Positions 8,393 through 16,359 of a stretch of DNA of 41,018 nucleotides are shown piece by piece. The translations under genes and the position numbers were made by a program. This DNA comes from Candidatus Kapaibacterium sp. (GTDB lineage Bacteria; Bacteroidota; Ignavibacteria; Kapaibacteriales; Kapaibacteriaceae). The first letter of the stretch is position 1. Each line of letters begins with the position of its first letter. The stretch is taken from positions 20,272 to 61,289 of the forward strand of contig JAPLFN010000106.1 in assembly GCA_026390655.1 (NCBI GenBank), in the 5' to 3' direction. The notes under the pieces are model-generated. The model was not told where the DNA came from. It saw only the letters and a program-made list of their open reading frames with translations, and made no database searches.

Positions 8393-8455
8393 ATGAATGA
8401 ACGTGCGCCTTCAAGTTGGGGGCGTACACTCCGAGAGCAACAGAGGAGTGCATGA
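8393..8455 (+). CDS. Possible 20-codon upstream ORF coupled to the TPR membrane-protein gene
   Basis: ATG at 8393 opens a 20-residue basic peptide (MNERAPSSWG...) whose TGA (8453-8455) overlaps the ATG of the next gene in an ATGA arrangement. A weak GAGG lies ten bases upstream. It sits downstream of the predicted promoter, so it would be in the leader RNA. The overlap suggests translational coupling or a leader peptide. It is too short for any homology call and may be chance; it is absent from the ORF track because of its size. Confidence 0.3.
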   Translation: MNERAPSSWGRTLREQQRSA

Positions 8456-9171
8456 GCACAGAACGTCAGGAAACAGTACAGGACAATGCATCTTCGCCAC
8501 GCGCGAACGGTAGCGGATTGCTTACAATAGCAGACCGACTTCGATCGCAGTGGAAGATTGTTATTGGTGTGATCGTTGTTCTCGGGATAGCGACTGGCGC
8601 GTATTGGTGGTATACCAACGATCGCACAGAGCGCAATGCCGAGGCATCAACGCAGCTATCTCGTATACGAATGACCTTTGACCTTGGAGAATATTCTAAA
8701 GCCCTAACCGGAGATTCGGTTCCCCCGGTGGGAGCTGATAAGGTGAAGGGGCTTTTAGAGATCAGTGAAGATTACTCAGGAACAGATGCAGGCTCCGTGG
8801 CGGCATTAATGTCCGGTAACGCCTTGCTCAACCTTGGGAGGTTTGCAGAAGCCCAGGTTCAATTTGAGCGCGCGCAGTCTTCGGACGCTCAAATAGTGGA
8901 AATTGGTGCTTTGCAAGGACTTGCGTCATGCAAAGAGGCAGCGAAGGACTTTCAAGGCGCGGCATCTATATATGAGAAGGCCGGAACGCAGGGAGCCAAG
9001 AGTGGCCTTGAAGACCGTTGCTACTATCATGCTGCATTATGTTTTGAGAAGGCCGGAAACAAGGAAAAAGCCATCGAATTGTACACTCTGGTCATAAAAA
9101 AGTTTGAAATGTCAGAAGTTGCTGCCTCCGCTCGCGGGGGGTTGGCAAGGCTTGGCATGGCAATTGATTAG
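8452..9171 (+). CDS. Membrane-anchored TPR protein, YfgM-like architecture
   Basis: A 239-aa protein read from ATG 8452, which follows CAGAGGAG; the track's TTG at 8416 is less likely. A short polar N-terminus is followed by one membrane segment (WKIVIGVIVVLGIATGAYWWY, about residues 37-57) and a TPR domain outside: SVAALMSGNALLNLGRFAEAQVQFERA, EIGALQGLASCKEAAKDFQGAASIYEKA, and DRCYYHAALCFEKAGNKEKAIELYTLVIKKF. One anchor plus TPR_21-like repeats is the layout of YfgM, which sits beside SecYEG and periplasmic chaperones in E. coli. Immediately downstream lies a run of very large exported proteins, so a role in assisting their export is an attractive inference, not a demonstrated one. It has its own promoter (8291-8322). 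Confidence 0.75.
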   Translation: MSTERQETVQDNASSPRANGSGLLTIADRLRSQWKIVIGVIVVLGIATGAYWWYTNDRTERNAEASTQLSRIRMTFDLGEYSKALTGDSVPPVGADKVKGLLEISEDYSGTDAGSVAALMSGNALLNLGRFAEAQVQFERAQSSDAQIVEIGALQGLASCKEAAKDFQGAASIYEKAGTQGAKSGLEDRCYYHAALCFEKAGNKEKAIELYTLVIKKFEMSEVAASARGGLARLGMAID

Positions 9172-9263
9172 CATCCCACGGCATTTTGCGCCCTTTTCCC
9201 TATATGAAGCTGAAAAAAAAAGTGAAAGAATTAAAGCATAAGATTTTTACAACTGGAGGTTGT

Positions 9264-12200
9264 ATGCAACGTTGGTTTCGTCTAAGCAGCTTGCTGCTTG
9301 TGCTAACCACGGCATTTAATGTAGCCCTATCGCAGGGTTACGTGGAGGTTCGTGGTAGTCTTCCTCCGGGCTCGGTGCGCGTATTCGTACGCGACACCAT
9401 TTATCGTATCAGCGGGTCGTACACCATAGGTGGAACACTCCTGATCGAGCCTGGAACACGAGTTGAGTTTCTACCGAACGGTCGGTTAGTAGACTCAACT
9501 GGTGGTCGTATTATTGCTGATGGGCGTGCGTCTGCGACGTATTTCCCGAATGCAGTGAATCCGTTGTTTCCGCCGTACACGGGCTATGATGACCCAACGT
9601 ACTTCGGATCACCAGGCGTCGTGGTATCCACGATTGCTACGGAGCCGACCATTCACCCGTCGAAGTATCCTACGATCTTCAACGTGGACCTCGGATCTAA
9701 TCCGAATCTTCAAGGTCTGACGCCAGCCAAGGCTATCATGTACAAGGCTGCCCGTCTCGAACTTGGAACGGTTATTTCCGCGATCCGTCTAAATCCTTGG
9801 TTCCGTCCAACGGGCCAAGCGATCAACGTCAGCGCAGCACGAATTCTTTTCGTAGCTGGTGACGTAAACAACTTCTCGCGTGAATGGGGCCACATCGTGG
9901 TTCTCCCAGGTGCGCGGGCAGCCTTTTTCCGTGACGTTGACTTCCTGAACTTCCGCAAGGACACTACGGTTGACAACGAGCCGGTATACCTAGCCAACAA
10001 CACAGGTTCGGTGTTCACGCGTCAGCAAGCCGAAACGGCAAACGACGCCCTTCTTCGTGCCTCGAACGGTGGTGGCGGTGCCATTACGACGTTCTCCTCA
10101 CGCACGTGGATAGTGGGCTGTACGTTCCGTAACAATATGGCACGCTATCGTGGTGGTGCTTTGCAGATCTTGCAAGCTCCAGTTGACCAATTCGCGGGTT
10201 CAAGCCTGCAATTGTGGCCGGTTATTTCGCAAAGCACAATGAACGCTTTGCCACAGTATCCTGCAACACTCAACCCTTTCCTTACGAGTCCTCTGACGGC
10301 AGCGCCGATCGACCAAGGACTTCGTATCACCGATCGAATCTACGATTCGGCTCCTGAGACTTTCACGGACAACGATCGCCAAGCGATCGATGATGCTCGT
10401 CTTGCTATGTACCTCGGTCGCATCCGTCAAATTCGCTTCACGTCTAACCGCGCGTTGCTTGCTGATGTTGACACTGTACGTATCGGAGCAATTCGCGTAG
10501 TAACAGATGCTAACCGTCCAGCAACCGTCTTTACAACCACGGGTCGTTCACAAAAGAACGAAGCGTCAGGTGGAGCTGTTTACATCAGTGGTCGCGATCC
10601 TATGATCGTTGGCTTTGGTATCAACGACTTCCAGGGTAAAGACACAATTGAATTCAACAGCAACTGGGCAGAGAACCGTCAACCATCAACTGTAGTAGGC
10701 AACAACGTTCGCACCCTTGGTGCACGCGGTGGTGCTGTACACGTTGCTGATCAAACGAGCGTTCTTTTTGCTGGTCGCTACTCGACGAACAAGACCATGA
10801 CGCCGTACATTACGAACGTCTCGTCGGACCCGGTTAATAGCGTTGGAAACTTCTCACAGGGTGGTGGTATTTACGCCGCCGCTGCTGCTTTGCAAATCCA
10901 GATCCGCGGTAATCTTGACAACAACCCACCTACGCACTTCCTCGGCAACGAGTCTGGTCGCGGGGGAGCTGTTTATGTTGCTGCCGGTGTAAATGATACC
11001 TTGATGTCTCCGTGGATCGGTGGCTCTGATGGAATCATTAATGCTCGTAACTATGGTTTCAACATCAAGTTCCGCGACAATCGCGCTTCTGTAGATGGTG
11101 GAGCTGTGTTTACAGCGCGTAACATGTATATGTACGGTTCGGGTGGAGCGAGCGGTCCCCTCTGGGTTTATGGCACCAATTATGGTGTTGAATTCCAGAA
11201 CAATACTGCAAACTTCTCGGGCGGTGCTATCACTGTTGCCATTCCGCAGAATCTTCCAATCTGGCGCCGCACTCTTCGCTTTATCCGTGGTAGCTTCATC
11301 AACAACCGTGTTGGAGAGGTAGCTGACTCGATTAAGGCAAGTGTTCGTGGTGGTGGTGCTCTCTATACGATCAATGCCGACCTCAACGTAGTTAAGGGTG
11401 TAGAATTCCGGGCTAATAAGGCTTGGAATGGTAATGGCGGCGCTATCGCTGTTGTTACTCCAGACACGCTCACACGCAAGCGTTACATGGTAACTGATCT
11501 AGACAACATCATCTACAATGGTCTAGGTGTTGCTGTTGGTTACACACCTCGTAATGATGTGTTTACCTTCCAGACAATGACCCCACGCGCAGACGAACGG
11601 ATGCTCACACGCTTCTATGATAACGTAGCGAACCAAAATCCTAGTCGTCAAGGTAGCGGTACTACTCAACGTGGCGATATCCGTGTGACACACCCAGGTA
11701 CAACCCTCCGTGAAAACGGAACAGGCCTTGGTGGTGCTATCTACATTCTCGATAGCGTTCGCGTTCGTGTTGACACAGTAGCTTTCGACCGTGTTCGTTT
11801 CCAAAACAACACGGCATATACTGGCGCTGGCGTTTACTCGGACAACTACGACCTCAAGCTTGCTTTCGCTCGTTGTTTGATCACTGGCAACAAAGCAGTA
11901 TCAGACATTGGTCGTAGCAATGACTCGATTCGTGGCCCACTTGTAGCGTCTGAGAACCCAGCATCAAGTGATCTTGCAGGAGCGATTCTCTATGGTGAAG
12001 TCACTGGCCCACTGCCATGGACAACCTATAGCTTCGCTGCTAACTCCATCTACGACAATGACGCTCGCTTTATCATCCGCTTGCCGGATGCTCAAGACAC
12101 AAAGGGTGTACTTGCAGGAACGACTGGCATTGGTTTTGGCGGTGTTGACACACTTCGTGGCAACTACTGGGGTCGCACAGAAGCGAACGTAAACACAATC

Positions 12201-15200
12201 CTTCCTGTATCTGGCAATCCATCCTCATTCGGCCGTATTCAAGAGACATTCTTTATTGCTGGCAATGGTAAGACGCACATGCGCTTCCTGCGTCAAGCAA
12301 CAAACAACGTCACAGAACAAGGTCCGTTTGAATCAACATGGCGTTACAACTACAAGCCGATTCCGATGATTCCGGACACGCTCCTTCTCCAAGGTCGTAT
12401 CTATGACATCTTTGACAAGGGTACGGACATTAAGACAGCTGACTACTCAAGTCGTCGCATGTCTCCCGTCGAGGACTTTGCTGTTGGTATCCCACCAGCA
12501 CTGAAGGTCTACACGGATTTTACGATGCCTTCGTATAATAAGTACGTAAAGCGCACTACTCGTAATCCATTTGATGCGGAGATGTATGCTGACATAGCTG
12601 CCGTGCAAACGGAATTCATTGGCAACCATCCAATTGGTTACCCATTGTTCCTCGAAGCACGTGCAGACTACAGCGGAACTGCTGAAGTCAACAACAACGA
12701 TGCAAGAGCAATCAACGAAACAGTATTCTTCGTTATCAACGAGCGTACGGGTGACTTCATCCGCACGAATCTGAAGCAGAAGACACTTACGGATACGATT
12801 TATCGTAGCCGAGTTGAACTCGTTCCTGACTCATCTAACGGTGGTGATCCAAATATCCGCCGTGCTTATGAGGGTCTTGCAACATATGGTACTGGACCAA
12901 CTCTCCTTTCCTTCCTTGCTGACAATGCAGTTGTTGAAGATTCTTCAGCTCTGTCAGGTCGCAAGTGGGATGGTTCAACAGTGATCGGTGAACTTGGTGG
13001 AGCGAACTTCCGTCTAGGAAATCGTCCAACTCTTCCAACTTCTAACTCACTTAATGGCGACGGTGGCAAGGAAACGTATTTTGGAGGTGAGCGTTATCGC
13101 GCATTGCCGGTACGTGAAGGCGACCAAGTAACTGTTGTTTCTCGCACTATCCTGTGGAAAGATGGCGTTGTTAACGCTATCAATGGTGGTATGTCATTTA
13201 CCGTTGGTAACAACACAACACCTCCTAGATTCACTGGCGCTGCGGACACACTAGGCACTTCACCGTTGATCCATCCGGAACTGCGTAATCGCGTCTTTGT
13301 ATCAGAGAATCGCCTCTATACACCAATTACGGCAGCTCAATCACCACGCAGTGGTGGACGGGGCAGCTGGTTCAACGAACCTCCAAGCTATCCGTCGGAT
13401 GCTACTGGTACGCCAATTCCAGGACGTGACATCTATGAGCGTGATTCGATCTTTACGATCACCGCGGTAGACGTTAACAAGTTCTATGACCCGCGCGTGA
13501 TCAGAGATTCGACCTTTAATGCTCGCTTGTCATACTTCTGGAACATAACGACCGGCAACTCTGCCCTTCGTTACTGGCTCCGCGACACACTCGTAAATGC
13601 GGCTAGCACCAACAACCCTAAGTGGGGTGCCCAGGGCTATCGCATGCTACGTGGTCGTCCAATCAACCCATACATCGTTCCAGGTGGAGAAGAGATCGAA
13701 GTTGTAACAAAGAACTTCCCGCCAACGCTGGAACTAGTTGATACACTCCGTAAGTCTGGCGTTGCCGAAGACGTCATCTCACGCTGGATCTACCTCTACC
13801 CATCGTACTTCCATGCGGAGCAATACGATAACAACTCTATTGCACTTTCCCAGCGCAATCCAGACAATACCAATGCCCGTTTCCTTCAACAGGACACGAC
13901 AAACTTTGGTTGGTTGGATACGAGCTCGTACCGCTTCCGCATTCACGTAGTAGACTCTATGCCGCGTTTCCTTTGGAACTACCGTGCCAATGCAGCACAG
14001 GCAGTTACATATCAGGGAATGCTAAAGGGTGACTCAACAATTGTTCTTGACCCAACAACAACGGACGCTGGTTCGTATGATGTTGCGACAGGTACCTTTA
14101 TTGATACACTGCGCATGCTCAACACTACTTCTCGTGTAGGTCGTCGTTTGGTTCAGCCAAACGCAATCCTCGACGAAGTGTATAATGATCCAGCTAATCA
14201 GCAACCTGATGACTTGAATGTTCACTTCGTCGCCAACCTAACAGACTCGCTGCGTTTCCGTCTCGACGTAAACACAGATGATGAGTTTGAGGATATGGCA
14301 GCGGTTGACACTAACCGTGCGGTTGTTAAGAAGTATGGTGTATGGGACTTCCGCTACGGTAAGACAGCCTATGGCTTCCTGTCAACGTCCGTTCGTCAAA
14401 ATCCAAATGACGCGACTCTTGATGAGGTTCTTCAGGCTCGTCCTATCTGGTTGTCTTCGCGCTACATGCGTCGTTATAACAGTGCTGGTACGGTTGACCA
14501 ATTTGCAGAAGACTTCACAACGCGCGGTCGCATCGAAGTTCGTATAGCGAACGACGAAGCCCGTGACATCTTGAAGCCAGTGAACGACTTCAACCCAGGT
14601 AATCCAACGAATGGAAACCTGAACACAGACACAGTAATGACTGTGGTTGTGAATGACGGTCACGGTGGCCTCAACACACTCACTCGTCGCTTGTTCGTTA
14701 ACGTTCAACCTCAACTTCTTGATGCGAATCTTGAAGATGCAATCGAAGATGTTGATTACAACCCAGCTCTTCTTGACTCTTCACGCCGAATCAAGGTTTA
14801 CGATCCGAACTTTGGGCAAGCTCAATCATTTGAACTCATCTACATTGATGAGTCGCGTGATTCGATTCAAGTTGACCCGTACTTCCCTGAAGCCGGTGTA
14901 CTGAAGCTAGATTCGACACGTAAGACTACACCTAAGTGGCTGAAAATCAATCCAACGAGCGGCCTGCTGTATGGCACACCACGCGTTACGGATACTCCAT
15001 TCCCGGACACAACAGTTCAAGTCACAGTAGTTGTCACAGATGCCGGCAAGCTGGTTGACATCCGCACCTACAACCTTGTAATTCGTGCACGTAACCATGA
15101 TCCTCGTCTCTTGACTTCCCCGATCATCAAGTGCGTTGAGCAGGGCAAGCCCTATTCTGACACACTACGTGTAACAGACCTCGATCTTCTTCGCAAGGAA

Positions 15201-16277
15201 GCTGACAATGAGCAGCTAACATTCGAAGTGAACGAGCCTACTGGTACTTGGACGTTCACGCCTGATCGTTTGTCAAGTCCAATTTCGGACACTCAGACGA
15301 TCGTGATCAGCACAAATGACCTGCAGGGCAACATTGTAAATGGTCGCATCAAGATTAAGGTCACGGTAACGGACCGTCAGGGCGCAAAGCACGAGCTCGT
15401 ATACGAGGTCGCAGTGTCTGCCACGACGCGATTTGTTGTAGATCTCCGTGTAGAAAACAATCTTGGCGCGTTCCAAGCCCTTCAATTCGGTCTACAGGGA
15501 ACTGAGATCGCAACTATGGGTTACGAAGACGGCGCGTTTGGTAAGCTTGACTCGAACTATTGCGAGTACGAACTTCCTCCGGTTCCATACATCGATGTCT
15601 TCGATGCACGCTGGACGATTCCAAACCGCAACGGTATTCTACGGAGTATCTATCCGTTCTCTACAACGCCTGGCGAAGCCATCTATCGTGGTCGCTTCCA
15701 AGCGGGTGGAGAAACAGGTCAGAGCTCAGCATACTATCCAGTGAAGATCTCATGGTGTCGTAGTCAGGTTCCTGCTGCTGATGCAACAAATCCTGGGTCT
15801 TACTACATCCGTGATGATCAATCTAACGGCGCACTGTTTGCCTACAATATGAAGACTGGCGTAGGTCGTTCGGCCTCCGACATTGGTCATAAGACAGACG
15901 GTAGCTGTGACACACTCGTAATCAGTCGTGATGCTATTCGCGGATTTATTATCGTCTATGACTTTACGTCTGGCGTTAATGATGGTGGAGAGACAATCAC
16001 GAATGAACTAGCCATTACAAAGACTGCTCCGAATCCATTCTCAACAACCACGGCTATTACGTTCAATGTGCCAACGACAACGAATGTGACCGTTGATGTC
16101 TACAATGCGATCGGAACACGTGTAGCAACAATCGCGAACAACTTGTTCTCGGCTGGCAGCCACACCATTGAATGGAATGGCCTGACGAGTGGTGTAATGT
16201 CTGCAAGCGGTCTCTACACAATCCGTGTTACTGACGGCGTGCACACTTCAACACAGCAAGTTGTTTTCATCCGCTAA
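9264..16277 (+). CDS. Giant surface protein: Pmp-like beta-helix repeats, Ig-like region, T9SS C-terminal sorting domain
   Basis: Read from ATG 9264, which follows GGAGGT and gives a proper signal peptide (MQRWFRLSSLLLVLTTAFNVALSQG); the product is 2337 aa. Residues about 260-970 hold roughly ten repeats pairing FxxN with GGA[I/V/L]: FRNN...GGAL, FNSN...GGAVHV, FLGN...GGAVYV, FRDN...GGAVF, FQNN...GGAI, FINN...GGAL, FRAN...GGAI, FYDN...GGAI and others, closing with GNYWG. This is the pattern of chlamydial polymorphic membrane proteins and right-handed beta-helices. Residues about 1780-2060 look like Ig/He_PIG-type modules (INPTSGLLYGTPRV). The tail from about 2250 (TKTAPNPFSTT ... GLYTIRVTDG) is a T9SS sorting domain instead of an autotransporter barrel. 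The protein is therefore probably exported by Sec, moved across the outer membrane by T9SS and displayed or released. CGT/CGC arginine codons dominate, suggesting high expression. Ligand unknown. Confidence 0.88.
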   Translation: MQRWFRLSSLLLVLTTAFNVALSQGYVEVRGSLPPGSVRVFVRDTIYRISGSYTIGGTLLIEPGTRVEFLPNGRLVDSTGGRIIADGRASATYFPNAVNPLFPPYTGYDDPTYFGSPGVVVSTIATEPTIHPSKYPTIFNVDLGSNPNLQGLTPAKAIMYKAARLELGTVISAIRLNPWFRPTGQAINVSAARILFVAGDVNNFSREWGHIVVLPGARAAFFRDVDFLNFRKDTTVDNEPVYLANNTGSVFTRQQAETANDALLRASNGGGGAITTFSSRTWIVGCTFRNNMARYRGGALQILQAPVDQFAGSSLQLWPVISQSTMNALPQYPATLNPFLTSPLTAAPIDQGLRITDRIYDSAPETFTDNDRQAIDDARLAMYLGRIRQIRFTSNRALLADVDTVRIGAIRVVTDANRPATVFTTTGRSQKNEASGGAVYISGRDPMIVGFGINDFQGKDTIEFNSNWAENRQPSTVVGNNVRTLGARGGAVHVADQTSVLFAGRYSTNKTMTPYITNVSSDPVNSVGNFSQGGGIYAAAAALQIQIRGNLDNNPPTHFLGNESGRGGAVYVAAGVNDTLMSPWIGGSDGIINARNYGFNIKFRDNRASVDGGAVFTARNMYMYGSGGASGPLWVYGTNYGVEFQNNTANFSGGAITVAIPQNLPIWRRTLRFIRGSFINNRVGEVADSIKASVRGGGALYTINADLNVVKGVEFRANKAWNGNGGAIAVVTPDTLTRKRYMVTDLDNIIYNGLGVAVGYTPRNDVFTFQTMTPRADERMLTRFYDNVANQNPSRQGSGTTQRGDIRVTHPGTTLRENGTGLGGAIYILDSVRVRVDTVAFDRVRFQNNTAYTGAGVYSDNYDLKLAFARCLITGNKAVSDIGRSNDSIRGPLVASENPASSDLAGAILYGEVTGPLPWTTYSFAANSIYDNDARFIIRLPDAQDTKGVLAGTTGIGFGGVDTLRGNYWGRTEANVNTILPVSGNPSSFGRIQETFFIAGNGKTHMRFLRQATNNVTEQGPFESTWRYNYKPIPMIPDTLLLQGRIYDIFDKGTDIKTADYSSRRMSPVEDFAVGIPPALKVYTDFTMPSYNKYVKRTTRNPFDAEMYADIAAVQTEFIGNHPIGYPLFLEARADYSGTAEVNNNDARAINETVFFVINERTGDFIRTNLKQKTLTDTIYRSRVELVPDSSNGGDPNIRRAYEGLATYGTGPTLLSFLADNAVVEDSSALSGRKWDGSTVIGELGGANFRLGNRPTLPTSNSLNGDGGKETYFGGERYRALPVREGDQVTVVSRTILWKDGVVNAINGGMSFTVGNNTTPPRFTGAADTLGTSPLIHPELRNRVFVSENRLYTPITAAQSPRSGGRGSWFNEPPSYPSDATGTPIPGRDIYERDSIFTITAVDVNKFYDPRVIRDSTFNARLSYFWNITTGNSALRYWLRDTLVNAASTNNPKWGAQGYRMLRGRPINPYIVPGGEEIEVVTKNFPPTLELVDTLRKSGVAEDVISRWIYLYPSYFHAEQYDNNSIALSQRNPDNTNARFLQQDTTNFGWLDTSSYRFRIHVVDSMPRFLWNYRANAAQAVTYQGMLKGDSTIVLDPTTTDAGSYDVATGTFIDTLRMLNTTSRVGRRLVQPNAILDEVYNDPANQQPDDLNVHFVANLTDSLRFRLDVNTDDEFEDMAAVDTNRAVVKKYGVWDFRYGKTAYGFLSTSVRQNPNDATLDEVLQARPIWLSSRYMRRYNSAGTVDQFAEDFTTRGRIEVRIANDEARDILKPVNDFNPGNPTNGNLNTDTVMTVVVNDGHGGLNTLTRRLFVNVQPQLLDANLEDAIEDVDYNPALLDSSRRIKVYDPNFGQAQSFELIYIDESRDSIQVDPYFPEAGVLKLDSTRKTTPKWLKINPTSGLLYGTPRVTDTPFPDTTVQVTVVVTDAGKLVDIRTYNLVIRARNHDPRLLTSPIIKCVEQGKPYSDTLRVTDLDLLRKEADNEQLTFEVNEPTGTWTFTPDRLSSPISDTQTIVISTNDLQGNIVNGRIKIKVTVTDRQGAKHELVYEVAVSATTRFVVDLRVENNLGAFQALQFGLQGTEIATMGYEDGAFGKLDSNYCEYELPPVPYIDVFDARWTIPNRNGILRSIYPFSTTPGEAIYRGRFQAGGETGQSSAYYPVKISWCRSQVPAADATNPGSYYIRDDQSNGALFAYNMKTGVGRSASDIGHKTDGSCDTLVISRDAIRGFIIVYDFTSGVNDGGETITNELAITKTAPNPFSTTTAITFNVPTTTNVTVDVYNAIGTRVATIANNLFSAGSHTIEWNGLTSGVMSASGLYTIRVTDGVHTSTQQVVFIR

Positions 16278-16288
16278 AGTTTTAACGA

Positions 16289-16313
16289 TAGGGCCGGAGT
16301 CAATCCGGCCCTA
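16289..16313 (+). other. Perfect GC-rich hairpin between two surface genes
   Basis: TAGGGCCGGA (16289-16298), loop GTCAA, TCCGGCCCTA (16304-16313): a 10-bp perfect stem 11 bases after the giant gene's stop. No T-run follows, so full intrinsic termination is unlikely. It may be a partial terminator or a 3' stabiliser that sets different mRNA levels for the two genes. Rho-dependent termination is possible. Confidence 0.6.
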
Positions 16314-16359
16314 CTCTACCGTAACGAATAAACATCCAGTTGTTAATCTTGGAGTATCT

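Larger units (their letters stand above)
8195..8451 (+). other. Leader/intergenic region, the longest gap between major genes
   Basis: These 257 bases between the E1 stop and the TPR membrane-protein start hold two hairpins (8239-8263 and 8276-8299), a Bacteroidetes-type promoter (8291-8322) and a possible short upstream ORF beginning at 8393. I see no tRNA or known riboswitch in it. Confidence 0.8.

Noticed and set aside
9172-9263. A -33/-7 promoter directly before the giant gene
   Set aside because: TTTTG and TATATGAA are present but only 12 bases apart, and TAAGATTTTT is a poor -7 match. The gene may be read from the promoter at 8291 instead.
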